The notes: generated from the letters alone by a model not told the origin. A stretch of 64,000 nucleotides of DNA from Roseiflexus sp. RS-1 (GCF_000016665.1 NC_009523.1:3719501-3783500), one strand, 5' to 3'. Shown: positions 8,996-18,893, numbered from the stretch's first letter. Numbers and translations: made by a program.

Positions 8996-10360
8996 ATGGC
9001 TACAGAGAAGCGGCAAGTCAGTCCGTCTCCATCGCTTTGGGCGCAACTGCGGTCAACAGCGGGACGCGGTCCGGCGCCGTATGTGTTGATTGCCGCATAT
9101 GCGGCGATTGTATCGGCGCTGCTGCTGTCCAACCCGACGACCGGGCTTGGCACCGATATGGTCGTGGTGCTGTTCCTGCTGCTGATGTTCGTCATTTATC
9201 GCGCGCCGACGATGCTGGCATTCAAGTTGACGCTCGGCACGATCCTGCTGGCAGTTATTATGCCGATCTTTGGCGTCCTCAATCCGTTTTACATCGATGT
9301 TGTGACAAAGGCGGGGATGTTTGCTGCGCTGGCACTGGGTCTGAATGTGGTCGTCGGGTTTGCCGGTCTGCTCGACCTGGGGTATGTGGCGTTCTTCGCC
9401 GTTGGCGCCTATCTGTGGGGCATCTTCAGCACGCCGCAGATCTCCAACATTGTTCCCGGTATGGAACCGCTGCACGGCTCGTGGTTCTGGCTGTTCCTGG
9501 CGATCGGTCTGGTGGTAGGCGCCCTGTTCGGCGTGCTGCTCGGTCTGCCGGTGCTGCGGTTGCGCGGCGATTACCTGGCGATTGTCACCCTTGGTCTTGG
9601 CGAGGTGATCCGGGTGCTCGCCACGAACCTTGACCGACCGATCAATATTACGAACGGTTCTCAGGGCATCAAAGATATTGGACGACCGCCGCTCTTCATC
9701 GAGCCAGTCTTCCAGTCGTTGGGAATCACCATCTCACGGGTACAGGAGTATCAACTCTATTTCTATTTCCTGGTGCTGATCATTCTTGGGCTTACCGTCT
9801 TTGTCGTCTACCGCCTGAACAACTCGCGCATCGGGCGCGCCTGGACTGCAATCCGCGAGGATGAGACCGCCGCGATTGCGATGGGGATTCCGCTGGTGCG
9901 GATGAAACTGCTGGCGTTTGCCGTCGGCGCGTCGTTCGCCGGCGTGATGGGGGTCATCTTCAGCGCCCTGCAAACCTTCATCAACCCGCCGACGTTCGAC
10001 CTGCTGCGGTCGATCGGCATTCTCTCGATGGTCATTCTCGGCGGCATGGGGAGTATTCCAGGAACGATGCTGGGCGCGGTGATCGTGACCCTGCTCGACC
10101 TGCAACTGCTGCCGCGCATTGCCAGCGAACTGGCAGCGCTTCAGCGTCGCGGCGTTCCGATTCCGGCATGGTTCGACCCGGCGCAGTATCAGCGGTTGCT
10201 CTTTGGGTTGTTGTTGATCATTATGATGATTTTCCGTCCCGAAGGATTGCTGCCGGAGGATCGCCGCCGTCAGGAGTTGCACCACGATGAACCTGAACCG
10301 GCGCCTGAGACGCAGCAAGCAGCATCCGTTACGGAAACCGCGCAAAGCGCTGAAGGTTGA
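8996..10360 (+). CDS. livM: branched-chain amino acid ABC transporter permease LivM
   Basis: A 454-residue multi-spanning permease. The LivM signature regions are present: GLNVVVGFAGLLDLGYVAFFAVGAY, LPVLRLRGDYLAIVTLGLGEVIR, the cytoplasmic coupling loop GRAWTAIREDETAAIAMGI and GGMGSIPGTMLGAV. The first about 90 residues add two further hydrophobic segments relative to short LivM proteins. The C-terminus is a charged Glu/Gln-rich tail (about 420-454). Start ATG 8996 is tightly coupled to the livH stop. It forms the translocation pore with LivH. Confidence 0.93.
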   Translation: MATEKRQVSPSPSLWAQLRSTAGRGPAPYVLIAAYAAIVSALLLSNPTTGLGTDMVVVLFLLLMFVIYRAPTMLAFKLTLGTILLAVIMPIFGVLNPFYIDVVTKAGMFAALALGLNVVVGFAGLLDLGYVAFFAVGAYLWGIFSTPQISNIVPGMEPLHGSWFWLFLAIGLVVGALFGVLLGLPVLRLRGDYLAIVTLGLGEVIRVLATNLDRPINITNGSQGIKDIGRPPLFIEPVFQSLGITISRVQEYQLYFYFLVLIILGLTVFVVYRLNNSRIGRAWTAIREDETAAIAMGIPLVRMKLLAFAVGASFAGVMGVIFSALQTFINPPTFDLLRSIGILSMVILGGMGSIPGTMLGAVIVTLLDLQLLPRIASELAALQRRGVPIPAWFDPAQYQRLLFGLLLIIMMIFRPEGLLPEDRRRQELHHDEPEPAPETQQAASVTETAQSAEG

Positions 10361-10371
10361 GAGGTTTGATT

Positions 10372-11169
10372 GTGGCGCTCCTGGAAGCACAACATATTAC
10401 CAAGCAGTTCGGTGGACTTACTGCGGTCAACGATGTGTCGCTCACCATCGAAGCGGGCAGTATTGTGAGCGTTATCGGTCCTAACGGTGCGGGAAAAACG
10501 ACGTTCTTCAATGTGTTGACCGGGATCTACAAGCCGACCAAAGGGACGATCATCTTCGATGGTAAGGATATTACCGGTCTGCGTCCCGACCAGATCACGG
10601 CGCTGGGGATCTGTCGCACATTCCAGAATATCCGCCTGTTCAACGCAATGACCGTGCTCGAAAACGTTCAGGTCGGGATGCACACGCGATTGAATGCCGG
10701 ATTGTGGCAGATCATCTTTGGCACCCCCTCTGTCCGTGCCGAGGAGAAGGCATCGCTCGAACGGGCGCGCGAGTTGCTCCGATTCGTCAACCTGGACGAC
10801 CAGCGTAACCAGCTGGCGCGCAATCTGCCCTACGGTGATCAGCGCCGCCTTGAAATTGCGCGGGCACTGGCATCTTCACCAAAACTGATCCTGCTGGATG
10901 AGCCGACCGCCGGCATGAATCCGCAGGAAACAGCCGAAGCGACCGATCTGATCCGTCGGCTGCGCGATGAACTGGGAATCACGGTAGTGCTCATCGAGCA
11001 CGATATGCGGGTGGTGATGACCATCTCGGAACGCATTACCGTGCTCGACTATGGCACCAAAATTGCGGAGGGTCTTCCCCACGAGATCCGTTCCAACCCG
11101 CGCGTGATCGAAGCCTACCTGGGCAAAGGCGCCGCTGCGCACGGAATGGTGAAGGTTGAAGGTGGGTGA
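10372..11169 (+). CDS. livG: branched-chain amino acid ABC transporter ATP-binding protein LivG
   Basis: A 265-residue ABC ATPase. Walker A GPNGAGKTT is at residues 37-45, the LivG-type signature LPYGDQRRLEIARAL replaces the classical LSGGQ, and Walker B/D-loop LLLDEPTAGMNP follows. The C-terminus NPRVIEAYLG is typical of LivG. I prefer GTG at 10372 (GAGAGG seven bases upstream) to a TTG at 10357 that overlaps the livM stop. The last codons (MVKVEGG then TGA) are encoded by a GTTGAAG-type heptamer repeat that begins inside the gene and continues downstream, so the extreme C-terminus and stop are repeat-derived. Confidence 0.94.
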   Translation: MALLEAQHITKQFGGLTAVNDVSLTIEAGSIVSVIGPNGAGKTTFFNVLTGIYKPTKGTIIFDGKDITGLRPDQITALGICRTFQNIRLFNAMTVLENVQVGMHTRLNAGLWQIIFGTPSVRAEEKASLERARELLRFVNLDDQRNQLARNLPYGDQRRLEIARALASSPKLILLDEPTAGMNPQETAEATDLIRRLRDELGITVVLIEHDMRVVMTISERITVLDYGTKIAEGLPHEIRSNPRVIEAYLGKGAAAHGMVKVEGG

Positions 11170-11327
11170 AGGTTGAAGGTTGAACGATATAGCCCGTGCA
11201 GGCGGGCTTCGCAGCGCAAAGCCGAGGGTTGATGGGCGTTGAGCGATAATTCCGCTCTTGCCCGCGCAGGCGGGCTTCGTCTTGGCTAGCCGAGGGCTTC
11301 AGCCCGACGGCTCGTGCAGTTAGCGGA
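11170..11327. repeat. intergenic palindromic repeats after livG
   Basis: No gene is seen. GTTGAAG-type heptamers continue from the livG end, followed by two hairpin-forming stretches of the type GCCCGCGCAGGCGGGCTTCG. Related stretches recur at 25880-25920 and 26120-26165. Confidence 0.6.
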
Positions 11328-11501
11328 TTTATAACAGTTCTCACAAAGGTTGAACTGGTGGACGATGTTGAACACTCCCGGAATCGCGCTCTCCACGCGG
11401 TGACCGAAATGAATTTCGGTCTACACCCTGCTGAAAGTATGCGCCTCGCGCGACACGGCAGGACTGGACAGGGGTCAATGTATCCAGGAACTGCTATAAA
11501 T
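11328..11501 (+). mobile_element. MITE-like element, copy 1 (174 bp)
   Basis: The element is bounded by imperfect terminal inverted repeats TTTATAACAGTTC (11328-11340) and GAACTGCTATAAA (11489-11501). It has no ORF and carries an internal near-palindrome ACCGAAATGAATTTCGGT. A second copy in the opposite orientation lies at 26251-26427 with the same order of internal blocks. Confidence 0.6.
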
Positions 11502-11562
11502 TCTCAATATGAGGGCGAATACCGGTTTATATTCTGAATCTTCATAACCAGACACAAAATAC

Positions 11563-11737
11563 GGTTCCCGGTTCCCGGTTCCCGGTTCTCGGTTCTCAGT
11601 TCTCAGTTCTCAGTTCTCGGTTCCCGGTTCCCGGTTCTCGGTTCTCAGTTCTCAGTTCTCGGTTCTCAGTTCTCGGTTCTCAGTTCTCAGTTCTCGGTTC
11701 TTGGTTCTCGGTTCTTGGTTCTCGGTTCTTGGTTCTT
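11563..11737. repeat. heptanucleotide tandem repeat, 25 units (GGTTCTC family)
   Basis: Exactly 175 bases, or 25 units of 7, with consensus (G/A)GTTC(T/C)(C/T). The array ends seven bases before the livF ATG. Related arrays occur at 31127-31210 and 40401-40446. Confidence 0.9.
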
Positions 11738-11743
11738 ACCATC

Positions 11744-12457
11744 ATGCCATTACTCGAACTCAAAGACGTCCACACCTACTACGGCAATATTCACGCCTTG
11801 AAAGGCATCTCGCTGGCGGTCGAGCCGGGTGAGATCGTGACCCTGATCGGATCGAATGGCGCGGGGAAGAGTACGACGCTGCGCACCATTTCCGGGCTGT
11901 TGAAGCCACGTCGTGGCGAGGTCTGGTTCCAGGGAGAACGGATTGACCATCTCCCGCCACATAAGATCGTCGAGATGGGTGTGATCCAGGCGCCGGAGGG
12001 ACGCCGGATCTTTCCGCGCCTGACAGTGCGCGAAAATCTGGAAATCGGCGCATTTCTCCGCAAAGATAAAGCCGGGATTGCCAGAGATATGGAGCGCGTC
12101 TTCCATCTCTTCCCACGCCTCTACGAACGCCTCAATCAGCGCGGCGGCACGCTCTCCGGCGGTGAACAGCAGATGCTCGCCATTGGACGGGCGCTGATGG
12201 GACAACCGCGCGTGCTGCTCCTCGATGAACCGTCCATGGGGCTTGCCCCGGTGCTGGTCGAACAGATCTTCAGTATCATCAGCGACATTAATGCGCAGGG
12301 CACAACAATCCTGCTCGTTGAGCAAAACGCACTGATGGCGCTGGCAATCGCCCATCGCGGCTATGTGCTCCAGACGGGTGAGATTGTTCTGGCGGATACG
12401 GCGCAGGCGCTGCGCGAGAATACCCTTGTTCAGCATGCGTACCTGGGCGTCGGGTAA
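11744..12457 (+). CDS. livF: branched-chain amino acid ABC transporter ATP-binding protein LivF
   Basis: A 237-residue ABC ATPase, the second nucleotide-binding subunit of the Liv importer. Walker A GSNGAGKST is at residues 36-44, the signature TLSGGEQQMLAIGRALM and Walker B LLLDEPSMGLAP follow, and the LivF-typical YVLQTGEIVL lies near the C-terminus. The ATG at 11744 has no recognisable Shine-Dalgarno because a heptanucleotide repeat array ends seven bases upstream. It is separated from livG by 574 bases of repeat DNA, so either it is read through from livG or it has lost its original translation signal and is expressed differently. Confidence 0.93.
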   Translation: MPLLELKDVHTYYGNIHALKGISLAVEPGEIVTLIGSNGAGKSTTLRTISGLLKPRRGEVWFQGERIDHLPPHKIVEMGVIQAPEGRRIFPRLTVRENLEIGAFLRKDKAGIARDMERVFHLFPRLYERLNQRGGTLSGGEQQMLAIGRALMGQPRVLLLDEPSMGLAPVLVEQIFSIISDINAQGTTILLVEQNALMALAIAHRGYVLQTGEIVLADTAQALRENTLVQHAYLGVG

Positions 12458-12509
12458 GACGCAACAGCCCTGCCTCCAACAGCGCTGTTGCTCGTGAAAT
12501 GATGCGCGT

Positions 12510-13073
12510 ATGAGGTTGCGTCTGTTGCTGGCAGGGGTGGGGTTGCTGCTCATCGGGACACTGGTGATGGTTTTCGCGCTTGTCAACTGGACGGGTGCAT
12601 CTGGAGTGCGTGATGAGCAGATGCACGCAGAGCGGGTGTGGTACGCGCAGTCTCGCCATCACTACCGGATCGTCATTCGACAACGGACGCGTACCGGGGT
12701 CTGCGAACAGGATCTCGAGATTCGCAATGATCGTGTGCAGACGGTGTACCTGAACCAGTGTGCACAGCCGCCAATCTGGACGGTGCCTCGCCTCTTCAGT
12801 TGGGTCAGGCAACTCGGTCAACCGGCTGGACTCTGCTACCCTTCGTCCCTTCAATGCACCTGCCGCGTTTCCACGCACCTGCAGGTTCTGTTCGATCCGC
12901 AGTCGGGGTATCCCAGGCAGGTTCTGTACGAATGGGGTTTGCGACCGAATTGGGAGAGCATGGACTACTGGCAGTCGCTCGTGCTCGGTACTGATCGGGT
13001 AGATTGCGCCCGGCGCACCCGCGGCGGCGGCGTTGTTGAGATCACCGTCGTCTCATTCATGCCTCTTCCTTGA
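12510..13073 (+). CDS. hypothetical exported or membrane-anchored protein (DUF6174-like)
   Basis: A 187-residue protein not firmly recognised. An N-terminal hydrophobic segment (residues 4-27, LLLAGVGLLLIGTLVMVFALV) is a signal anchor. The remaining soluble part has a YRIVIRQRTRTGVCEQDLEI strand, a CTC motif (SSLQCTCRVSTHLQVLFDP) and YPRQVLYEW, a pattern resembling DUF6174-type secreted proteins. The start ATG is at 12510. It follows livF on the same strand by 52 bases and converges with the murF-alr gene, whose stop is 15 bases away. No function is inferred. Confidence 0.6.
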   Translation: MRLRLLLAGVGLLLIGTLVMVFALVNWTGASGVRDEQMHAERVWYAQSRHHYRIVIRQRTRTGVCEQDLEIRNDRVQTVYLNQCAQPPIWTVPRLFSWVRQLGQPAGLCYPSSLQCTCRVSTHLQVLFDPQSGYPRQVLYEWGLRPNWESMDYWQSLVLGTDRVDCARRTRGGGVVEITVVSFMPLP

Positions 13074-13088
13074 TCGATGGAACCTGTC

Positions 13089-15623
13089 TCATTCACTCAC
13101 TTCACGCGGCACCCGCGGCAGGATGGTCGCCACCACGTCGTAACTGATCGTCCCCAGCCAGCTGGCGACCTCAGCAACGGTGATACACGCATCGCCCTGC
13201 ACGCCGATCAACGTTACCAGATCACCGCGCCTGACTTCCGCATGATCGGTGACATCGATCATGGCGTAATCCATGCAGATGCGCCCGACAACTGGGGCGC
13301 GCCGACCGCGCACCAGCACTTCGCGCCACGGCGGTGCACGGCGCATGCCGTCCGCATACCCCACAGGAATGGTCGCAATCCGCGAATGGCGGCGGGTGAC
13401 AAATGTGCCGCCATACGATACCGGCGTTCCTGGAGGCAGATCACGCACCTGCGCCACCTCAGAGTGGAAGGAGAGCGCAGGACGCAACGCTGCCGGCAGC
13501 GTAACCCAGGGTGATGGCGCCAGCCCGTAGCACGCAATACCAGGACGCACCATATCGAAGCGCGCTCCCGGCAGACGCAACATGGCAGCGCTGTTGGCGG
13601 CGTGCACGACCGGCGGACGCAGCCCAGCGCCGGTCACCGCGTCGAGCGCGCTGCGGAATCGGCGTAACTGCGCCTCTGCTGCGCCGGGATCCGCAGCGTC
13701 GGCATCGGCAAAATGGGTGTACAACCCTTCGACGTGCACCCCCGGCAATCCGGCAAGCGAGCGGAGAAACGGACCCAACTCGTCCACGCTCAAACCGGTG
13801 CGCGCCATGCCGGTATCCACCTCGACATGCACTGGAACCGGCACGCCAGTCTCGGCGACAGCGGCACAGGCGCGTGCTGCATCATAGTCGAAGACCGTGA
13901 TGGCGACACCCAGCCGCGCTGCCTGCGCCACCTGCCACGGCGGTGTGTAGCCAAGCGCCAGAATCGGCGCGCCGATCCCGGCTTCGCGCAACGTCCGCGC
14001 TTCACCAAGCGTTGCGACTGCCAGAGCGACGGCGCCGCCAGCCAGCGCCGCGCGCGCCGCACGCACCGCACCATGACCATACGCATCCGCCTTGAGCACC
14101 GCCATCACGGGCACGCCAGCAATTGAACGCAAAGTCCGCACATTGTCGCGGATCGCATCCAGATCGATCCGCACCCACGTCGGGCGGTCGGGATCGGCGA
14201 TGCGCGTGGCGCGCCATCCGGCATCCTGACGCACCAGCGCCTGCGAGGCATTCACCGACGGATCGATCAGCGCAGCGACCAGGCGCTCCAGGCGCGCCGT
14301 TGCACCGCCACAGACCAGCACCAGATCACCTGCCCCCAGATCAGGCGGCAAGGCTTCGAGCGCACCGGCAATCGTATGCACGAGCGTCGCCGACATACCA
14401 GTACGCACCCGCTGCACGGCGCGCATGACGTGCGTTCCGGCATCCCCCTTCCAGATCAACAGATCGGCAGTGCGCGCCGCAAGCCTTCCGATCGCCGCAT
14501 ACGTATCGTTCTGCTCACCGGGGATGGAACTGTCGGCAGGAAGATCGCCGAGCACTGCGATTCGCCGTTGCGCCGGAAGGATCGCCAGCGTTCGCAACGC
14601 CGCCAACATCGCCGATGGTTCAGCGCCAACTGTATCATCGATCACGATCGCGCTGCTGCGCGCCAGATGTGGACGGAGACGTCCGGCTGGCGGCTCGACC
14701 AGCGCCAGCCGTTCGGCGGCGCGCTCCAGCGTCATCCCGCAGACAAGCGCCACTCCGACAGCAGCCAGCGCCGCGCCAACCGCCGGTTCACCGATCAGCG
14801 GAATGACCGTATCGACTGACTCGCCGCGATAACACACCCGCATGCGCGTCCCGTTGAGTGCATACTGCGGCGCCTCTCCGCGCAAATCGCAGGATGCGCC
14901 GGTTCCAAACGTCAGCACCCTGGCGCGGGTCGTGTCGCACAGCCCGGCGAGCGCAGGATCGTCACCGTTCACCACTGCCCATCCATCGACGGGAAGCGCA
15001 GCGACCAGTGCGCCATACTCACGCACCAGATCCGCAACCGATCCAAATGCCGATAGTCGCATCGGAGCGGCAGACGTGACAACCGCGACGTGCGGCGGAA
15101 AGAGCGCCGTCAGACGGTGCAACTCGCCAGGATACGCCGTGCCGTATTCCAGCACCGCAAAGCGGTGATCGTCCTGGAGCCGCGCAAGCGAGACCGGCAG
15201 CCCGATCAGCGAATTGAAACTGCGACGACTGCGAAAGGTCGGCGCAAGACCGGAAAGCACAGCAGCAATCGCGCGGGTCGCCGACGTCTTGCCGACACTG
15301 CCGGTCACGCCGATGACCCGTGGCGCAACCTGTCGCAACCGCGCTGCTGCCCAGCGCGCTGCAAGGAGCGCCGGATCATCTGTGACGATCATGGTGGTAT
15401 TGGACAGATCGGCGGGCGGCTTCTCACAGATCACGCCAGTGGCGCCAGCCGCCAGCGCATCGGCAATATAGGCATGACCATCGCCGCGCGGCGTGCGCAG
15501 CGCCAGGAACAGTTCCCCCGCAGCGGTCAACCGCGAGTCATACGAGAAGCCGCTGAACTGACGCGCATACACCGGTGACGCCAGTCGCCCGCCTGCCGCA
15601 AGAAGATCGTCCAGATCGATCAC
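13089..15623 (-). CDS. MurF-like domain fused to alanine racemase
   Basis: An 844-residue fusion. Residues 1-455 have the Mur ligase layout (Walker A GVTGSVGKTS with Lys112; VLEYG...GE at 158-167). Residues 480-844 are a fold-III alanine racemase converting L- to D-Ala, with PLP lysine Lys511 in VLKADAYGHG and the second catalytic Tyr in VSYGGTF. The racemase half looks intact. The MurF half does not: against E. coli MurF the His of AAAHLEGFGS is Arg189, the carbamylated Lys is Tyr203, the HNxxN motif is gone (GEPAVGAAL) and DDxYNANP reads DDTVGAEP. Fusions of murF and alr are known, notably in Bacteroidota. It starts at GTG 15623 after AGGGG. It is divergent from a dipeptide epimerase that also acts on cell-wall amino acids. 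Confidence 0.9.
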   Translation of the reverse strand: MIDLDDLLAAGGRLASPVYARQFSGFSYDSRLTAAGELFLALRTPRGDGHAYIADALAAGATGVICEKPPADLSNTTMIVTDDPALLAARWAAARLRQVAPRVIGVTGSVGKTSATRAIAAVLSGLAPTFRSRRSFNSLIGLPVSLARLQDDHRFAVLEYGTAYPGELHRLTALFPPHVAVVTSAAPMRLSAFGSVADLVREYGALVAALPVDGWAVVNGDDPALAGLCDTTRARVLTFGTGASCDLRGEAPQYALNGTRMRVCYRGESVDTVIPLIGEPAVGAALAAVGVALVCGMTLERAAERLALVEPPAGRLRPHLARSSAIVIDDTVGAEPSAMLAALRTLAILPAQRRIAVLGDLPADSSIPGEQNDTYAAIGRLAARTADLLIWKGDAGTHVMRAVQRVRTGMSATLVHTIAGALEALPPDLGAGDLVLVCGGATARLERLVAALIDPSVNASQALVRQDAGWRATRIADPDRPTWVRIDLDAIRDNVRTLRSIAGVPVMAVLKADAYGHGAVRAARAALAGGAVALAVATLGEARTLREAGIGAPILALGYTPPWQVAQAARLGVAITVFDYDAARACAAVAETGVPVPVHVEVDTGMARTGLSVDELGPFLRSLAGLPGVHVEGLYTHFADADAADPGAAEAQLRRFRSALDAVTGAGLRPPVVHAANSAAMLRLPGARFDMVRPGIACYGLAPSPWVTLPAALRPALSFHSEVAQVRDLPPGTPVSYGGTFVTRRHSRIATIPVGYADGMRRAPPWREVLVRGRRAPVVGRICMDYAMIDVTDHAEVRRGDLVTLIGVQGDACITVAEVASWLGTISYDVVATILPRVPREVSE

Positions 15624-15653
15624 GGAAAACCCCTATGTGAACAGTTCCATCGC

Positions 15654-15682
15654 TTGACATTTTTACGCGCCCGTGCAACAAT
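15654..15682 (+). promoter_or_regulatory. promoter of the dipeptide epimerase
   Basis: TTGACA at 15654-15659, a 17-base spacer and AACAAT at 15677-15682. It lies in the 117-base divergent gap and reads toward the ATG at 15741. Confidence 0.5.
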
Positions 15683-15740
15683 GGCACACCTGCAATCGGA
15701 TGATACCACACCGTTGCCCTGATACCTGTAGCACGCCGCT

Positions 15741-16856
15741 ATGACCGCACCGACAACCATTCGCGCCCTGACGGTTGCGCCGCTTGATATTCCGCTCCAC
15801 GAACCATTCGGCATTGCCAGCGGCGCGCAGGAGGTGGCGCGCAATCTGCTGGTTGCGGTGGAACTGACCGACGGCACACGCGGCTACGGTGAAGCAGCGC
15901 CATTCCCGGCGTTCAACGGCGAGACGCAGGACATGGCGCATGCCGCCATTCTGGCGGCGCGGTCGCTGGTTGAAGGCGCCGATGTGCGCGAATGGCGCCG
16001 GATCGCCCTGGCGCTTCCCGCTCTACCCGGTATGACCGGCTCAGCGCGCTGTGCCATTGAAACGGCGATCCTCGATGCCCTGACGCGCCGCGCGCGCCTG
16101 CCGCTCTGGGCATTCTTCGGCGGGGCGGCGACCTCACTGGAAACCGATGTAACCATCACCACCGGCAGCGTTACGGCGGCGGCGCGCGCGGCGCAGGCGA
16201 TTGTCGCGCGTGGAGTGACGACGATCAAGATCAAGATCGGCGCTGGCGACCCGGACGCCACCACCATCCGCACCATGGAACACGATCTGGCGCGGATTGT
16301 CGCCATCAGAGACGTTGCGCCCACCGCGCGCCTCATCCTCGACGGCAACTGCGGCTATACCGCTCCCGACGCGCTCAGGCTGCTCGATATGCTTGGCGTG
16401 CACGGCATCGTTCCCGCCCTCTTCGAGCAACCGGTCGCAAAGGACGATGAGGAAGGGTTGCGCCGCCTGACCGCAACACGCCGCGTGCCGGTCGCCGCCG
16501 ATGAAAGCGTTGCCAGTGCAACTGACGCAGCCCGGCTGGCGCGGAATGCCGCCGTGGATGTGCTGAACATCAAACTGATGAAATGCGGCATTGTCGAAGC
16601 GCTCGACATTGCTGCCATCGCCCGCACCGCCGGTCTGCACCTGATGATCGGCGGCATGGTCGAGTCGCTGCTGGCAATGACCGTCTCTGCCTGTTTTGCA
16701 GCCGGGCAGGGCGGCTTTCGCTTCGTCGATCTGGATACGCCCCTCTTCCTGGCGGAGAATCCGTTTGATGGCGGCATGACCTACCACGGCGGCACGATCG
16801 ACCTGACACTGATCGAAGCCGGGCATGGCGTCACGCCTCGTTCGCCAGCCCTGTAG
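15741..16856 (+). CDS. dipeptide epimerase (L-Ala-D/L-Glu epimerase family, enolase superfamily)
   Basis: A 371-residue enolase-superfamily enzyme of the MLE subgroup. The acid/base KxK motif is TIKIKIG (Lys163, Lys165), the metal ligands lie in LILDGNCG (Asp201), FEQP (Glu229) and AADES (Asp254), and the opposite base is Lys278 in NIKLMKCG. These segments are characteristic of dipeptide epimerases such as L-Ala-D/L-Glu epimerase, which recycles murein peptides. Length is normal for the family. It is transcribed from its own promoter, divergent from the MurF-Alr fusion, which fits a peptidoglycan-recycling context. Substrate specificity within this family varies widely, so the exact dipeptide is uncertain. 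Confidence 0.85.
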   Translation: MTAPTTIRALTVAPLDIPLHEPFGIASGAQEVARNLLVAVELTDGTRGYGEAAPFPAFNGETQDMAHAAILAARSLVEGADVREWRRIALALPALPGMTGSARCAIETAILDALTRRARLPLWAFFGGAATSLETDVTITTGSVTAAARAAQAIVARGVTTIKIKIGAGDPDATTIRTMEHDLARIVAIRDVAPTARLILDGNCGYTAPDALRLLDMLGVHGIVPALFEQPVAKDDEEGLRRLTATRRVPVAADESVASATDAARLARNAAVDVLNIKLMKCGIVEALDIAAIARTAGLHLMIGGMVESLLAMTVSACFAAGQGGFRFVDLDTPLFLAENPFDGGMTYHGGTIDLTLIEAGHGVTPRSPAL

Positions 16857-17101
16857 CCCCGTCATCCTGCCATTTCACCGTCAAGAGTGCGCTCCTGATT
16901 TAGTCATTCCATCCAAATCGCCTTCGCCGATCTTCGTACCGAGTCGCCCTACCGAAAATGGTTGCGATTTCATATAATGCGGAATATTGAACGTTCCTGG
17001 CACGTGTCATGCAAGGGCGCAGCGCGGATGACCACGTTTCGTCATCTGCGCCTGCGTATTGTCTGCGACATGGCGCACAACACTTCTGGGAGGATGGCTC
17101 A

Positions 17102-18526
17102 ATGGGAATGACTCCAAAAGATGTCCTGGCACTGATCAAAGAGCACGACATCAAGATGGTCGATGTCCGCTTCACCGATATGCCAGGCACGTGGCAGCAC
17201 TTCTCGCTGCCTGCCAGCATGCTCAGCGAGGACGATTTCGTGCATGGTCTGGGGTTTGACGGATCATCGATCCGCGGCTTCCAGGCAATCAACGAAAGCG
17301 ATATGCTGGTTGTCCCCGATCCAGACACCGCATTTATCGATCCGATGCTGAAGATTCCCACTCTTGCCCTCATTTGCGACATTCGTGATCCGCTGACCGG
17401 GGAAAACTACAGCCGCGATCCGCGCTACATTGCAAAGAAGGCGGAAGAATATCTCCGCAGCACCGGCATCGCCGACACCGCCTATTTCGGTCCCGAAGCG
17501 GAGTTCTTCCTGTTCAGCGATGTGCGTTTCGATCAGGGAAGCCACTTCGGCTACTACTTCCTCGACAGTGATGAAGGCATCTGGAACAGCGGCGCCGATC
17601 GCGGCGGAAAGAACCTCGGATACCGCCCGCGCTACAAGGAAGGGTACTTCCCCTGCCCGCCGCTCGACACACTTCAGGATGTGCGCTCACAGATCACGCT
17701 CAACATGATGGCGGCTGGCATCGAGGTCGAGGTGCATCACCACGAAGTCGCCACCGCCGGTCAGTGCGAGATCGACATGCGCTTCGACTCGCTGCTGCGC
17801 ATGGCGGATAAACTGGTCAAATACAAGTACATCGTCAAAAACACCGCACGACAGTTTGGTCTGACGGCGACGTTCATGCCCAAGCCGCTCTTCGGCGATA
17901 ACGGCAGCGGTATGCACTGTCACCAGAGTCTGTGGAAGGAAGGACAGCCGCTGTTCTACGATCCGAAGGGGTATGCGCTGCTCTCCGATACAGCGCGCTG
18001 GTATATCGGCGGGATTCTGACCCATGCACCGGCATTGCTGGCCATCTGTGCGCCGACAACCAACTCGTACCGCCGTCTGGTGCCCGGCTTCGAGGCGCCG
18101 ATCAACCTGGTCTACTCGCAGCGCAACCGCTCGGCGGCGATTCGCATTCCCACCTATTCGGACTCGCCGAAGGCGCGCCGCATCGAGTTCCGCGCGCCCG
18201 ATCCGACGTGCAACCCGTATCTGGCATTCTCGGCGATGTTGATGGCTGGCATCGACGGGATCAAGAACCGGATCGAGCCGCCGCCGCCGCTCGATGTCGA
18301 TATTTACGAACTGACGGCGGAGGAAAAGGCGCACATCCGTGGAACACCCGGCTCACTGGCAGAGTCGCTTGACGCACTTGAGGCGGATCATGATTTTCTG
18401 CTGGCAGGCGGAGTCTTCACCCCCGACGTGATCGAAACCTATCTGGATTACAAACGGTCGCGTGAACTGATCCAGGTTGCCATCCGCCCCCACCCCTACG
18501 AGTTCTTTATGTACTTCGACGCATAG
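17102..18526 (+). CDS. glnA: glutamine synthetase type I
   Basis: A 474-residue GS-I, which forms glutamine from glutamate, ammonia and ATP as a dodecamer in the cytoplasm. The start ATG 17102 follows GGGAGG, and an upstream open frame to 17009 is ignored. Visible motifs are the beta-grasp [20 protein letters not shown], the HHEVATAGQ glutamate/ammonia loop, the ATP-site [26 protein letters not shown] and [10 protein letters not shown]. Near residue 400 IYELTAEE keeps a Tyr at the adenylylation position of the GSI-beta enzymes, so covalent control by an adenylyltransferase is possible. A TATAAT (16973-16978) without a good -35 lies upstream. A terminator follows, and amtB and gltB lie next, making an ammonium assimilation cluster. 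Confidence 0.97.
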   Translation: MGMTPKDVLALIKEHDIKMVDVRFTDMPGTWQHFSLPASMLSEDDFVHGLGFDGSSIRGFQAINESDMLVVPDPDTAFIDPMLKIPTLALICDIRDPLTGENYSRDPRYIAKKAEEYLRSTGIADTAYFGPEAEFFLFSDVRFDQGSHFGYYFLDSDEGIWNSGADRGGKNLGYRPRYKEGYFPCPPLDTLQDVRSQITLNMMAAGIEVEVHHHEVATAGQCEIDMRFDSLLRMADKLVKYKYIVKNTARQFGLTATFMPKPLFGDNGSGMHCHQSLWKEGQPLFYDPKGYALLSDTARWYIGGILTHAPALLAICAPTTNSYRRLVPGFEAPINLVYSQRNRSAAIRIPTYSDSPKARRIEFRAPDPTCNPYLAFSAMLMAGIDGIKNRIEPPPPLDVDIYELTAEEKAHIRGTPGSLAESLDALEADHDFLLAGGVFTPDVIETYLDYKRSRELIQVAIRPHPYEFFMYFDA

Positions 18527-18545
18527 ATGCGCTTCCCCCATTGCG

Positions 18546-18588
18546 CAGGCACAGGGACGTTGTTCTCCCACGCCCCTGTGCCTGTTTG
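18546..18588 (+). terminator. terminator after glnA
   Basis: An 11-bp stem (CAGGCACAGGG 18546-18556 with CCCTGTGCCTG 18574-18584), a 17-base loop and TTTG tail, 20 bases past the glnA stop. Confidence 0.7.
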
Positions 18589-18893
18589 TGCATCATCGAG
18601 TCAGATAGATCATACAAGCAAAATTTCGCTAAAAACCCTTATTTGGGCACTAAAAACATCTGGTTTGTACAAAGTAAACAAGATCGAAACCGGATATTTC
18701 ATATGAACCGGACGTAGCGCAAACGCCGCTTCTGTCGTACTCTTCAGCACATCAATCGTCACACGTGTTCAACCTGATGCGAAGAAGCGGATCCTGCGCC
18801 CGCGCGCGTCGCAGGACGTTTTTCGTTCTGTCACGCATTGGGGTTGGACATCGTGATACCCGGCACTATCCTTACACAGAAGGAAGGAACAGC
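18589..18893 (+). promoter_or_regulatory. AT-rich upstream region of amtB with two palindromes
   Basis: No gene is seen. The region contains perfect 10-bp palindromes TTTGTACAAA (18664-18673) and TTCATATGAA (18698-18707), and an unusually AT-rich stretch for this genome. These are candidate regulator sites for the ammonium transporter gene. No clear -35/-10 pair could be fixed. Confidence 0.3.
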
